This document shows, piece by piece, positions 6,482 through 15,938 of a stretch of 64,000 bases of DNA. Each line of letters opens with the position of its first letter. Positions within the stretch are counted from its first letter, which is position 1. A program made the position numbers and the translations under genes. The notes beneath the pieces were generated by a model. That model was given only the letters and a program-made list of their open reading frames with translations, did no database searches and was not told where the DNA came from. The DNA comes from Stutzerimonas stutzeri (lineage in GTDB: Bacteria > Pseudomonadota > Gammaproteobacteria > Pseudomonadales > Pseudomonadaceae). The stretch spans positions 22,676 to 86,675 of the forward strand of contig NZ_CP073106.1 in the NCBI RefSeq assembly GCF_018138085.1. Reading direction: 5' to 3'.

Positions 6482-7615
6482 ATGAAGCTCTTTCTTGCAC
6501 TGGTTCCCATCGCAGTGATGTTTTTCACTACAGGTGCGTCAGCCGAAAATTCCGGACAAAACGTTGCTGCAGCCAGCTCCTCTCAGGCACAACAGCCGCT
6601 GGAATGGGTGCCGATATCGAGTGGTGGAAGTTCTGCAGCTCCTACTGCACAGCAGCAGATACAGACTGCTTTTCCCGCTTCGGCGTATGGGGCTCAGAAC
6701 TACCCTGTGCAACAGCAGACACCCCCTGGCTATTTCCCGGCAGCTCCAGGTGCTCAGACAATCGCCCCAGCCCCCGGCATGGCCGTTCACGACGACGGTA
6801 CCAGAGGATTGTTTCCGCCAGGCCAGCTTTCAGCGTTCGAGGTTGCCAAAAGTCAGGTATCGCCATTCAAACCCGATGAAATCCGAGATCTGGCAGTAAC
6901 CTTTGACGAGTCGCGAGAGGCAAAGGCCTATAAGCCTGTTCGAGCTCTCCCACGAATCAGTAGCGTATCGGTCGACCTGGCTCCCGGATCTTCTATGCCA
7001 GTTGCTCGGATGCTGCCTGGTACGCCGAGCTCACTCATATTTATCGACGCTACAGGCGCTCCCTGGCCTCTTGCGGCTCCGCCACGCATTTCGGATGCTC
7101 GGGTTTTCTTCCCTGAGTGGCTGAAAGGCACTCACGTCGTTGTCGTTTCTGCGTTGTCTCCTTATGAGAGCGGCACCTTAACCGTGTTCCTCCAGGGATT
7201 GCCGACACCAGTAGTCGTTCAACTCTCCACCGGTGAAGAAGGCACAAAGGAATCAACTCGCGACGTTGATGTTCGCCTTGATATACGAGTTCCTGGCCGC
7301 GGGCCTAACGCCAAGGCTCCAGTTGTTGGCCCAGGTAAAATCGAACTCTACGACGATACGCTGCAAGCCTTCCTTGATGGGTTGCCGCCCATGGAGGCAA
7401 AGCCTATCAAGGCCATTGGATCGGTACCGGCTGGGACAAAGGTTTATCAGCTATCCAATGAGCTTTATGTCCGTACGACTTACGACCTCAAGTCACCATT
7501 CGATCAAACAAGCTCAAGTGCTAACGGCACCCGTGTTTATCGAATGCCTCTTACCCCTTATGTCACTTTTTCGGACATGGGCAGATCCGTAACTGTCCAG
7601 CTTGATATTTTTTGA
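6482..7615 (+). CDS. traN: TraN, DotH/IcmK-family outer-membrane core protein
   Basis: A 377-residue secreted protein. Signal peptide residues 1-21 (cleavage near ASA/EN), a Gln/Pro/Ala-rich linker to about residue 95, and a C-terminal domain like DotH, which with DotC and DotD forms the outer-membrane part of the core complex. A GTG at 6475 would also be possible, but the ATG at 6482 sits six bases behind AGGTG and begins the signal peptide directly. Lies between traM and traO exactly as in IncI plasmids (DotI-DotH-DotG order). Confidence 0.88.
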   Translation: MKLFLALVPIAVMFFTTGASAENSGQNVAAASSSQAQQPLEWVPISSGGSSAAPTAQQQIQTAFPASAYGAQNYPVQQQTPPGYFPAAPGAQTIAPAPGMAVHDDGTRGLFPPGQLSAFEVAKSQVSPFKPDEIRDLAVTFDESREAKAYKPVRALPRISSVSVDLAPGSSMPVARMLPGTPSSLIFIDATGAPWPLAAPPRISDARVFFPEWLKGTHVVVVSALSPYESGTLTVFLQGLPTPVVVQLSTGEEGTKESTRDVDVRLDIRVPGRGPNAKAPVVGPGKIELYDDTLQAFLDGLPPMEAKPIKAIGSVPAGTKVYQLSNELYVRTTYDLKSPFDQTSSSANGTRVYRMPLTPYVTFSDMGRSVTVQLDIF

Positions 7616-7624
7616 GGATCGGCA

Positions 7625-8851
7625 ATGAGCGGTGAAATGCAAGCTGATGTAGGGAGAAACTGGATTGCTATTGCTGCAGTTGTCAGCGTAGTTCTCATCG
7701 GTGTGGGGTACGTTGCTTGGACGTATTTCGCGGACGACACAACTCCAAAGAAAAGTGTTGTCGCCGTCAACACATCTGCTCAGGGAAGTAGCTCAAAAGA
7801 AAGTGAGCACTATCAAAAAGTATTGAAGGAGTACAACAGCGAGAATGCAGAGAAAGCGCAGGGGCAAGGGCAAACCTATGTTTCTGTTATCTCTACTCGG
7901 GCCCAACCAGTAGAGGAGGTAAAACCAACTGCTCCGGTGCAGCAGCAGCCCCCGGCGCCGCAGGTTGTCTATGTTAACCAGGGCAATCAGCAGCAGAATC
8001 GTCAAGAGGTGACGGAGCAAGAGCGGGCTAGGCAAAAGCTTATTGAGGATCAGGCCAAAGCACTTCTGGCCAACTGGGTGGCACCGCAACATTCTGCCGC
8101 GACTGTGGCGGCGGATATGGATGCTTTTGCAATGTCCATTAATGTTCCACAGCCATCTAGCACACTACCTGCTAGCGCCGCCGATGTAAGCCCCAGCGAG
8201 CGAACTTCGGAAAAACCTGTTGTTAAGATTATTGAAGACTACGCGCGGATCGCTGCGTTGTTGGAAACCAATATAGACACGGATGAAAACTCGCTGGTTG
8301 TAGCGTTCGTTCCCAGCGGCCCTTATCAGGGTCTCACTGTCTATGCGACTGGCTATAAGCGTCTCAATGAAAGCGTCGACATGACTTTCACTGCCATGAA
8401 ATGGAAAGGAAAGTCATACAACATTACAGCTAAAGCGATAGACAAGGACTCGCTAAGAAGCGCTCTATCCGGCGAAGTCAATAATCGCTATTTCACCCGC
8501 ATCATTCTCCCGGCAATCGCTGCAGGCATTGGTAAGACCGGTCAGTTGTATGAACAGTCAAACTCCCAAAACATCATTACCCCCCAGGGCGGCGTGATTC
8601 AGACCTATCCGTCTACTCCAGATGGAACTGCTGTGCTGGGCAGCATGATCGGTGGGGCAGGGGAGCAGGCCGGGAAGGTCTTGGCGCAGGACGCTGCGCA
8701 AATTCCGCCCAAACAAGTGCTCATCCCGTCGAAGGAAACGATTGGTATCCAGTTTATCGGCCCAGTCTTGTCCTCCGATGAGATCGCCCCTGGGGCCGCG
8801 GCTGCCTTAAGCGGTGCTCGCGCGGCGGAAGACGCACCACAGCAGCAATAG
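7625..8851 (+). CDS. traO: TraO, DotG/IcmE-family channel protein
   Basis: A 408-residue VirB10-like protein. Short N-terminus, one transmembrane helix at about residues 12-34, a Gln/Pro-rich periplasmic linker (about 90-140), and a C-terminal DotG domain that spans the envelope. It is much shorter than Legionella DotG because it lacks the long repeat region, as is usual for conjugative members. GAGG precedes the ATG. A strong terminator-like hairpin follows the stop, so traM-N-O forms one unit. Confidence 0.88.
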   Translation: MSGEMQADVGRNWIAIAAVVSVVLIGVGYVAWTYFADDTTPKKSVVAVNTSAQGSSSKESEHYQKVLKEYNSENAEKAQGQGQTYVSVISTRAQPVEEVKPTAPVQQQPPAPQVVYVNQGNQQQNRQEVTEQERARQKLIEDQAKALLANWVAPQHSAATVAADMDAFAMSINVPQPSSTLPASAADVSPSERTSEKPVVKIIEDYARIAALLETNIDTDENSLVVAFVPSGPYQGLTVYATGYKRLNESVDMTFTAMKWKGKSYNITAKAIDKDSLRSALSGEVNNRYFTRIILPAIAAGIGKTGQLYEQSNSQNIITPQGGVIQTYPSTPDGTAVLGSMIGGAGEQAGKVLAQDAAQIPPKQVLIPSKETIGIQFIGPVLSSDEIAPGAAAALSGARAAEDAPQQQ

Positions 8852-8877
8852 GCCCCTGGCTGCTTGCAGTCAGGGGC
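8852..8877 (+). terminator. hairpin after traO
   Basis: Stem GCCCCTG/CAGGGGC with an inner CTGC/GCAG stem, two bases after the traO stop. The T-run is short, so termination may be partial. Confidence 0.6.
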
Positions 8878-8919
8878 TTCCCTGTGACGGCCAAGGTGGC
8901 TATTCTTCTCTTTAATTCT

Positions 8920-8937
8920 GTATAATTGCCACTATAC
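8920..8937 (+). promoter_or_regulatory. traP promoter/operator with inverted GTATA...TATAC
   Basis: GTATAATTGCCACTATAC holds a perfect TATAAT (8921-8926) and is a near-palindrome. A related 18-mer (13 of 18 identical) precedes the exclusion-like gene at 18828-18845. No good -35 box is visible at either site, so an activator or repressor may act here. Confidence 0.5.
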
Positions 8938-8951
8938 GAAATGGGCGCGTT

Positions 8952-9803
8952 ATGAACGAATCGACACCAGCACCTGACATCTTTGATATGACGCAGGGCG
9001 AGTCCCAACTGGACAAAGAGCCGGAGCGTGAGTCGCTCTCGGCTGACGTCGATCAGCGTCCGTCAAAAGAGAACAAGCCGAGCGGGATGAAAGATCTCAT
9101 CGTCAAAGGCGTGCTCTGTGCAGCGGTAGTTGTGGGCGGGGTGCTGATTTTTATGCCCGACCTTTTAGGCGGTTCGGGCCCGGCAAGGCCCTCGACGTTG
9201 CAGACGACTTTCTCTCCAGCGGAGGCGATGAAAAGCGCCTCGGAGCATGCTGCCGAAGCATCTCATAGCACTGTAGACACTCGGAGCGATGGTCATAACG
9301 TCCCCAACAGCGATGTTGATGCTTTGCTCGGTACCGTGCCTAACCCGTTAGAGAGCGTTTCCGCTGCGCGATCGGCAACAGCTTCCCAGCCACCTGCCGT
9401 CGAGGTTGATCTGAGCGAAGACCGCAAGCAGCTCCTTGCCATGATTAGCGAGTTGAAGGCTACAGCGGCAGACTCCAACAGTCGGCTCGCTTTGTTAGAG
9501 GCCGCCGTTCTGTCTAATCAACGTCGCCTTGAAGAGGCAATTAAAGTTGGCAGCGCGCCGGCTAGTTCAAAAAAGGTTGTGACTCCGCTCTATAAGCGTT
9601 ATCGCCAGGGCTCCAATCGCGGCCATTCGTCCGCAGTCCTACATGAATACAAACTGAACACAATTTATCCGGGTATGGCTTGGGTTCAGAAGAGCGGGGA
9701 GGTTTACCTCATTCAGGTCGGTGACCGGCTAGGCGAGTTGAATGTATTAGGTATTGACGTGGCTGGCCGAGCCGTTCGCACTAACCGTGGCCTGATCAGG
9801 TAG
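8952..9803 (+). CDS. traP: TraP-like (DotF/IcmG position) inner-membrane protein
   Basis: A 283-residue protein with an acidic cytoplasmic N-terminus, a single transmembrane helix at about residues 49-68, a helical middle (KQLLAMISELKATAADSNSR, likely coiled coil, about 155-200) and a compact C-terminal domain containing IYPGMAWVQKSGEVYLIQVG. Topology and position between traO and traQ fit TraP of IncI plasmids, the counterpart of DotF. Sequence conservation in this family is low, so the name rests partly on order. It starts the second transfer unit, behind its own promoter. Confidence 0.72.
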   Translation: MNESTPAPDIFDMTQGESQLDKEPERESLSADVDQRPSKENKPSGMKDLIVKGVLCAAVVVGGVLIFMPDLLGGSGPARPSTLQTTFSPAEAMKSASEHAAEASHSTVDTRSDGHNVPNSDVDALLGTVPNPLESVSAARSATASQPPAVEVDLSEDRKQLLAMISELKATAADSNSRLALLEAAVLSNQRRLEEAIKVGSAPASSKKVVTPLYKRYRQGSNRGHSSAVLHEYKLNTIYPGMAWVQKSGEVYLIQVGDRLGELNVLGIDVAGRAVRTNRGLIR

Positions 9804-9813
9804 GGAAGCATAT

Positions 9814-10347
9814 ATGGATTTGGCTTCGATGATTGTCCATTTTGCGAACGATTTTTCGGTTGCATTATGGCGTTTACTTTGGGCGCTTGGCGGGCTGGTC
9901 GGGGTCATCTATGTGGCCAGCGCGATACTACGGCTTCAACGTTCTGTGCGTATTCCCGGGGGCCCTCCGGTGACATTCGGGGATATTGTGCCGCTGATGC
10001 TGGTTGGCGGACTTATGGCCAACCTCTCGAGCTTTATTAACGCAACCTGGAATACCATCGGCACCGGGACCGTAACTTATGGGCCCATTGCTTATGAGGG
10101 GGCTGCTGATTTTGGGCGATTTGCAGCTGCTATCAACGCGGTTTTAACACTTGCAAGTGTCTTTGGCGGTGTTTTCTTTTTTAAAGGCGTAATGCTGTTA
10201 AAAAAAGCAGCAATGGACGGTCAGTCTAATCAAGGCGCCGATGACTCTGTCTGGCGCGCACTTACCCACATGATATTCGGTGCGCTGCTAGTTCAGATAC
10301 CTGACGCAATCGAAGCGTTCAGGGTCTCTTTCAACCTCTTCTGGTAA
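9814..10347 (+). CDS. traQ: TraQ-like multi-spanning membrane protein (DotE/IcmC type)
   Basis: A 177-residue hydrophobic protein with about four membrane segments (near 15-38, 55-75, 108-132, 148-168), preceded by a GGGAAG binding site. Length, topology and position after traP fit TraQ of IncI plasmids, related to DotE/IcmC, whose precise role in the Dot/Icm inner membrane is not settled. The downstream traR starts 21 bases later. Confidence 0.72.
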   Translation: MDLASMIVHFANDFSVALWRLLWALGGLVGVIYVASAILRLQRSVRIPGGPPVTFGDIVPLMLVGGLMANLSSFINATWNTIGTGTVTYGPIAYEGAADFGRFAAAINAVLTLASVFGGVFFFKGVMLLKKAAMDGQSNQGADDSVWRALTHMIFGALLVQIPDAIEAFRVSFNLFW

Positions 10348-10368
10348 ACGATCTCAAGGGAGATAATC

Positions 10369-10827
10369 ATGGCGTTCAAGATCAATCCGATCGAGGCGGT
10401 AGGGAACCTGGGCCGTCAGGTTCTGGTTCGTGCTCAGGTGTATATCGATCAGTACACGGTAGACCCTCGTGAAAAACGGATCATGTTGGCAACCGCTGCC
10501 ATTACTTCCGGCGCACTGTTCTTCAGTACAGCTGCAAGTGCCGACGGTGGTTGGGCAGGTATGGTCAACACCGGTGCCAACCAGGCCGATTCCATCAAGA
10601 ATAACTTTGGCAAGTTTCTTGCCCTGGCGGGGCTTGTTTCTGGGTCCGTAGGTGGATGGAACTGGTACAAAAAGGGCTCCGAAGGCGACCGAAGCGATAT
10701 CAAGCCGAAACAGATCTTCGGCCCCATTGTCGCCGGCGCCGCACTCGGCAGTATCAGTTTCATTCTGATGCGTACTGGCGAGACCGTGGGCATTTCTGCA
10801 TCCGAATACGGCCAAGTGCCCAACTAA
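10369..10827 (+). CDS. traR: TraR-like small membrane protein (DotP/IcmD type)
   Basis: A 152-residue protein with a basic N-terminal segment, a hydrophobic stretch at about 40-60 ending in a signal-like STAASA, and two further membrane helices (about 80-100 and 118-138). IcmD/TraR proteins have this layout. Preceded by AAGGGAG. Position between traQ and traT supports the call. Confidence 0.7.
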   Translation: MAFKINPIEAVGNLGRQVLVRAQVYIDQYTVDPREKRIMLATAAITSGALFFSTAASADGGWAGMVNTGANQADSIKNNFGKFLALAGLVSGSVGGWNWYKKGSEGDRSDIKPKQIFGPIVAGAALGSISFILMRTGETVGISASEYGQVPN

Positions 10828-10830
10828 TCC

Positions 10831-10863
10831 AGGGGGGTGGCGGTCTTCGGGCCGCCACGAACT
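10831..10863 (+). promoter_or_regulatory. UUCG-capped hairpin between ribosome binding site and traT start
   Basis: AGGGGGG (10831-10837) is followed by a 9-bp stem (10837-10858, one U-G pair) closed by the extra-stable cUUCGg tetraloop, then five bases, then the ATG at 10864. Looping out the hairpin would put the binding site about six bases from the ATG. Confidence 0.55.
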
Positions 10864-11613
10864 ATGACTAACGACCGCGATTATACCGATCCAGCTTCTG
10901 TTGACCTTGAAAAGGTGCAACCGCTACCAGGGCTTGGTAGCGGCCTCGAACAGGCCCCTTTTCCATCCCTGTTTTTCTCTACGAAAAGCAGGGTTTGGGG
11001 TGATAAATCAGGTAAGTCGTGGGAGCCCGATGTAAAGGAATTTAAGTCCGGAGGACTAAAAGAAAAGACGTTGAGTCGAGAGGGTTACCGCTGCATGTTC
11101 TGCGGTTTTCACTCCTCTCATAATCAGGTTCATAACGTCTCGGATAATCACCAGGATGTTCGGGAAGTTAATTTGAAAGCCGTTGATGTGATCTGTCACG
11201 GCTGGAACCATCTTGGGGAGCTGAATGACGGCGAAGCTGTCATTGCATATCTTCCTGGTGTATCGCCTCAAGATATCAATCATCTTCAGCGTACTCTCAT
11301 GGTAGCGCTGCAAATCGGTGACAAAGGGCAACAAGCGGATGCGAAGAAGTTGCTCAATTGGCTCGGATCGCACATGACCTATGCAAAGAATGCATGGGGT
11401 ACATGTTCGCCTGCAGTCTTCGCGCAGGCTTTGCTTCGGCAAGATGGCTCTGAGAAAGAACGTCGAGAGGCTGTATTTGAAGACTTGGCCGTAGTCTTCA
11501 ATCCAGGGCCGATGAATAAAGTCGCTGCGCTTTGGGCGCGTGAATATCAAGTTTCGTATCCCTCTACGAAGTGGAGGGAAGTATTCCATGGCGTGATTAA
11601 TCCGCCGGCATAG
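10864..11613 (+). CDS. traT: TraT, DotN/IcmJ-family coupling-complex protein
   Basis: A 249-residue protein of the IcmJ/DotN family. It has an HNH-like zinc-binding region with CMFCGF (about residues 77-82), a His-rich stretch HSSHNQVHNVSDNHQD and a later CHGWNH. DotN binds DotL and DotM in the type IV coupling complex. The ATG at 10864 is chosen over the GTG at 10837 because that GTG has its binding site immediately adjacent; see the hairpin entry. Stop is followed by GGGAGG of traU. Confidence 0.82.
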   Translation: MTNDRDYTDPASVDLEKVQPLPGLGSGLEQAPFPSLFFSTKSRVWGDKSGKSWEPDVKEFKSGGLKEKTLSREGYRCMFCGFHSSHNQVHNVSDNHQDVREVNLKAVDVICHGWNHLGELNDGEAVIAYLPGVSPQDINHLQRTLMVALQIGDKGQQADAKKLLNWLGSHMTYAKNAWGTCSPAVFAQALLRQDGSEKERREAVFEDLAVVFNPGPMNKVAALWAREYQVSYPSTKWREVFHGVINPPA

Positions 11614-11622
11614 GGAGGGCGT

Positions 11623-14600
11623 ATGGCTCTAACAAAGATTCTCGATAGCCTTCTCGATGCTACTGAGGCGGCCTTTGCGTATATCTCTAAGTATATGGTC
11701 GGAAAAGATCTTGCCGGCTATTGTGAGCTGGCTACGGCTATTGGCCTCACGGATGACGATATTGCTCGAAATCCCGCGCTTAAAGACCCTTATACGCTCG
11801 TTGCTAACGACGGCTCTCTGCTTACTGTATTTGATGTTCAGGGGACGTATCAGATCCTTTCTGAAAAAGATTTCGATAAGCTGATCGATAACCTCCGGGT
11901 CAAGATGAACGGCTACATGCGTGAGCCGGGTCATACCTTTTCTGTTTCCTTCGAGCGGGATCCAGATCGTGCATTGGACGAGCTCATGCGTTTAGCTGAG
12001 CCGCAGATCAATGCCGCCCGCCGGATTGGTTTGAAGTCCGAAGACCTGATACTCGACCGCGTTAAACGTAACGCGCCACTTGTCGCCTGGGAGCAGAACC
12101 TGTTGGTTGTATACACGCATCCAAGCGCGATCGGCACCGATCTAGAGCGTGAGCGCAAAGAGCGTGCACTAGACGCGGAAAAGTTCGAATTACCCCGGAT
12201 TGAGTTTGGCCAGTCTCCAGCTCTCGTATTGATGACTCTCAAGTATCGTCACGACACCATGATCGAGAGAGTTCTGAAAGACTTTGAAAGCTGTGGCGGG
12301 GAGGGTAGGGGAGGCATTCTTCTCAAACAGCTCAGCGCGCATGAGGCCGTCAAACGTGTGCGCATCATGGTCAATCGCGAAAGAACATCGCAAAAGTTCA
12401 GGCCTGTTCTACCAGGTGATCGGTTCCAACCCCGGGGCCGAGAGGACGCTAAGGATCTTTCTGACCTTACAGCTCCTTCGGTCAATTATCAGATCGTTAC
12501 GAATGACGTTGACGTACAGCATTCTCTAGTCAAGACCGACGAACTGTGGCACGGCAACCTGTCGATGGAGCTCGGCCCTCAAGAGCCACAACTGTTCTCC
12601 TACCTGTTCAATACAGTGTCACGAGAGATTCCTTGGCGACTGAAGATCGACCTTACACCTGGAGGTCTTTCGGAGACTCGTGGTCGCCAGATGATGCTCA
12701 GCTTCGTAGGAATGATCGGCAGCAACAATCAGATCCGCCAGTCTTTCCTGGATCTGCAAGAGCGCAGCAAAACCGACCCAATATGCTGTATGAAAATTAC
12801 AGCTTCTACCTGGTCTCCCAGCGAGCGCGAAACAAAGCGGCGAATGGCTGCTCTTGAAAAGGCCATCCAGGCGTGGGGGATATGTGGCGTCACGTCGACG
12901 CATGGCGATCCGGTTGCCGGCTGGGCTTCAACAATCCCAGGGTTCACGCTGAAGAATCCTGCCAACCGAATGGTGCCGCCGTTACCCGACGCGTTGCGCA
13001 TGATGCCTTTCCAGCGACCAGCTACGCCCTGGGGTGAGGGTTCGTTTGTTGTTAGAACGCCTGATGGAAAGATCTATTCGATTCAGCTCGGCAGTTCTCT
13101 GCAAGACACATGGATCGAGGCACTATCTGCGCCACCAGGCTCTGGTAAGTCTGTCCTGCTCAACACGATGAATAGTGCAACTGTTCATCGACCAGGCAAC
13201 GCGCGGTTGCCGTTGATGACCATTATCGACGTTGGCCCATCATCGTCTGGCCTTATTAAACTGCTTCAAAGCGCATTGCCCGAGAATCGCAAGCATGAAG
13301 CCATATACATGCGGCTGCAAAACACTCCCGAGTTCGCGGTTAACCCCTGCGATACCCAGCTTGGCGCGCGCTACCCAACAGCTCGTGAAAAGGAATTTCT
13401 TGCCGATTTCCTGACGTTGTTTTGTACCAATGCTGCCAAGCGCGAGGCACCTGAGGACTGTGCTCGTGTCGTGGATAAGTTGATCGATCTTGCTTATGAG
13501 GCCAGGGCGACGCGCTCCGCTCTTCGATATGAAGAACATGTTGAGCCTGTTGTGGACAAGACTCTTCGCGAGGCAGGTCTTTTTGATCTTCACGAGCCGG
13601 ACTGGTGGAGCGAAGCCACTTGGTGGGAAGTCACCGATATCCTGTTCGCAGCAGGTTTTGTCGCTGAAGCGGCCATGGCGCAGCGCCAGGCGGTCCCTGT
13701 GTTCTCTGACTTCGACGCATTCCTGAACGATGAGTCGGTGCGTGAGCTCTATGGTAAGGCAAATATCCCCGGTGGAGAGCCTGTACTCTCGTATATGGCG
13801 CGTTGTTTCAGTGTCGCGTCATCCAAATACTCATTGTTCACCGGGCGTACCCGCTTCCAATTGAGTAGCGAAACCCGAATCGTCGCTATCGACCTCAACG
13901 ACGTAATTGGCGCTCAAACGGCAGAAGGCAGCCTTAAAACCGCAATCATGTATATGTTTGCAAGGCAAATGGCGGCAAAAAACTACTTCCTTAGGGAGGA
14001 AGTAGTTCTGCCAGTCTGTCCTGAGCTTTATCACGAGTATCACAAGAAGCGCATCGCTGACGTTCAAGACGAAAAGAAAACCATTGCTTATGACGAGTTC
14101 CATAACACCAATGGGCAAGAGTCATTTGTACAGACATGCATTAAGGACGCGAGGGAAGGGCGTAAGTGGGGCATTAGAGTCGTGCTTGTCTCGCAGTATC
14201 TCGCAGACTTCCCAATGCCAATTCTAAATGCGGCAACTGCTGTCTATGTCATGCGCGGCGGTAATACCGCAGATGAGAAAGTTCTTCGCGAAGTTTTCGA
14301 AGTTTCCGAAGAGGCCATAACCAGATTGCAGCGTGAAGCAACTGGCCCTGATCCTCGACTGGGCGGTAATTTCCTTGCATTGTTCAAGACCAAAGTCGGA
14401 TACATCGTCCAGATGCTTACCAACACTGTCGGGCCTATTGAGCTTTGGGCTTTCTCAACCACGTTGGAAGACGTTGCTCTTCGGAATCGGCTCTACGCCA
14501 AGATCGGTGATTATGCAGCCCGTCAAGTTCTGGCCGAGAAATTCCCTACTGGATCTGCTCTCGCAACAATCGAGCACATGAAGAGCCAGGCAACTGAACG

Positions 14601-14691
14601 GGACGAGATGTCGGCGGTTGATGTTTTGGCCCACCGGCTAGCAGAAGGATATCTCAACAAAATTGCGGAAGGCGTGGAGGTCATCGCATGA
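11623..14691 (+). CDS. traU: TraU, DotO/IcmB-family VirB4-like ATPase
   Basis: A 1022-residue cytoplasmic ATPase, the usual length for DotO/TraU. Walker A APPGSGKS near residues 503-510; Walker B-like IAYDEFHN near 821-828; a further conserved region VVLVSQYLADFP with a sensor-type Gln. It energises substrate transfer at the inner-membrane base. GGGAGG seven bases before the ATG. The last codon overlaps the start of traW by four bases (ATGA), so the two are coupled. Confidence 0.93.
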   Translation: MALTKILDSLLDATEAAFAYISKYMVGKDLAGYCELATAIGLTDDDIARNPALKDPYTLVANDGSLLTVFDVQGTYQILSEKDFDKLIDNLRVKMNGYMREPGHTFSVSFERDPDRALDELMRLAEPQINAARRIGLKSEDLILDRVKRNAPLVAWEQNLLVVYTHPSAIGTDLERERKERALDAEKFELPRIEFGQSPALVLMTLKYRHDTMIERVLKDFESCGGEGRGGILLKQLSAHEAVKRVRIMVNRERTSQKFRPVLPGDRFQPRGREDAKDLSDLTAPSVNYQIVTNDVDVQHSLVKTDELWHGNLSMELGPQEPQLFSYLFNTVSREIPWRLKIDLTPGGLSETRGRQMMLSFVGMIGSNNQIRQSFLDLQERSKTDPICCMKITASTWSPSERETKRRMAALEKAIQAWGICGVTSTHGDPVAGWASTIPGFTLKNPANRMVPPLPDALRMMPFQRPATPWGEGSFVVRTPDGKIYSIQLGSSLQDTWIEALSAPPGSGKSVLLNTMNSATVHRPGNARLPLMTIIDVGPSSSGLIKLLQSALPENRKHEAIYMRLQNTPEFAVNPCDTQLGARYPTAREKEFLADFLTLFCTNAAKREAPEDCARVVDKLIDLAYEARATRSALRYEEHVEPVVDKTLREAGLFDLHEPDWWSEATWWEVTDILFAAGFVAEAAMAQRQAVPVFSDFDAFLNDESVRELYGKANIPGGEPVLSYMARCFSVASSKYSLFTGRTRFQLSSETRIVAIDLNDVIGAQTAEGSLKTAIMYMFARQMAAKNYFLREEVVLPVCPELYHEYHKKRIADVQDEKKTIAYDEFHNTNGQESFVQTCIKDAREGRKWGIRVVLVSQYLADFPMPILNAATAVYVMRGGNTADEKVLREVFEVSEEAITRLQREATGPDPRLGGNFLALFKTKVGYIVQMLTNTVGPIELWAFSTTLEDVALRNRLYAKIGDYAARQVLAEKFPTGSALATIEHMKSQATERDEMSAVDVLAHRLAEGYLNKIAEGVEVIA

Positions 14692-15938
14692 AAAGGTCAC
14701 CGCTAACTATTGCCTTTCTTTTGGCCGGGCTCTCGATGAGCTCGTCTGCCCATGCCGGCGGATGGCCCGTTTATGACGCGTTGGTTCATCAAGGCGTTCT
14801 AATGGTGAACATGTCCGTACAAGCAGTAACGGCTGCAGTGAACGGCACCACCGGTGCTGTGAATGCGATGAACCAGAACCTGGCGAGGATCCTCAATGAC
14901 ATCGGAACTGCGGTCAACGAGAATGGCCAGAAAGTCGCGAGCACCATTGAGGCCGACGGAAAATCCACGCGAGAGTACATTACCGAGCAGGAACGGCAGC
15001 GCAGGCTGGAGGATGCAAGGCAGCGTTATTACGTTGGCTCGAATATCTGTAGTGAATCCGCATCCGGCGGTGCTTATGAGATTGCCGGGTCGGCGCAATC
15101 CACTAAAGGCTCTATGCGTCCTGGCGGTGCGCGTGTAAGCAATAAGCAGATTGCTCAAGCGATTAACACGCCTCCTGTAAGTCCTGAGATTGATACCTCA
15201 CGAGCAGCGAAGATCCATGCTCAGTTTTGCGATGCTGATGACTATGCGTCCTATGGCGGGTCACAGGCTTGTCCAGGTATTTCGCAATCGATGCCTGGAG
15301 CTGACAAGCGAGTAGACTCGGTGTTAGCCGGCGCGGGGCCAAATGGCAAAACTCCAGATCTCACATTCAACCAGGAGCAAACAGATGCCGCTCTGATGTA
15401 TGTGCAGAACTCGGCACGACGCTCAATTGCACCGCAACTTAAGCGTGGTGAAGCCGACACCGTTGCTGGTAGTCAGTATGTCGGCCTGATGAATCAATAT
15501 AACGCCGTAATATCGGCTGCTGCGGATCCACAAGAGCAACGGATCGCTAATAGCCAGCCTAGTGAAGCTACCAAGGAGCTCATCAAGGAGGCTGTTATCT
15601 CTCCAGCCGCCAAGGCCTATTTTGACCAGGTTGCATCTCAAGAAGCCCGTAGAACTGGGATGATGTCGGCTCGAGAATTTGAGTCATTCGAGGTTGGTAG
15701 GCGGTATGCGAACACCGAATATCAGGCGGATCTACAGGCCATGAGCGGTGACAACCTGCTTCGTGAACAAATCCGAATCACCAGTCTGCAGAACTGGCTC
15801 ATGTTGGGTATCAAAGATCAGCTAGAGAAGGCGAACATTATTAACGGGCTAACCCTTGCAAGCTCCGCACGTACTGAGTTCGAGCCTGTATTAGCAGCCA
15901 AATATAGAGCAGTATCCGGGCGCATGGGGGGGCAGTAA
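14688..15938 (+). CDS. traW: TraW-like secreted transfer protein (IcmX position)
   Basis: A 416-residue protein with a clear signal peptide (residues 1-23, cleavage after AHA), followed by a helical region rich in Asn and Ala (VQAVTAAVNGTTGAVNAMNQ) and four cysteines (about 117, 174, 194 and nearby) that could form disulfides. No lipobox is visible. In IncI plasmids TraW lies between TraU and TraX and resembles IcmX, a periplasmic component. Overlaps traU by four bases and traX by one. Confidence 0.75.
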   Translation: MKRSPLTIAFLLAGLSMSSSAHAGGWPVYDALVHQGVLMVNMSVQAVTAAVNGTTGAVNAMNQNLARILNDIGTAVNENGQKVASTIEADGKSTREYITEQERQRRLEDARQRYYVGSNICSESASGGAYEIAGSAQSTKGSMRPGGARVSNKQIAQAINTPPVSPEIDTSRAAKIHAQFCDADDYASYGGSQACPGISQSMPGADKRVDSVLAGAGPNGKTPDLTFNQEQTDAALMYVQNSARRSIAPQLKRGEADTVAGSQYVGLMNQYNAVISAAADPQEQRIANSQPSEATKELIKEAVISPAAKAYFDQVASQEARRTGMMSAREFESFEVGRRYANTEYQADLQAMSGDNLLREQIRITSLQNWLMLGIKDQLEKANIINGLTLASSARTEFEPVLAAKYRAVSGRMGGQ

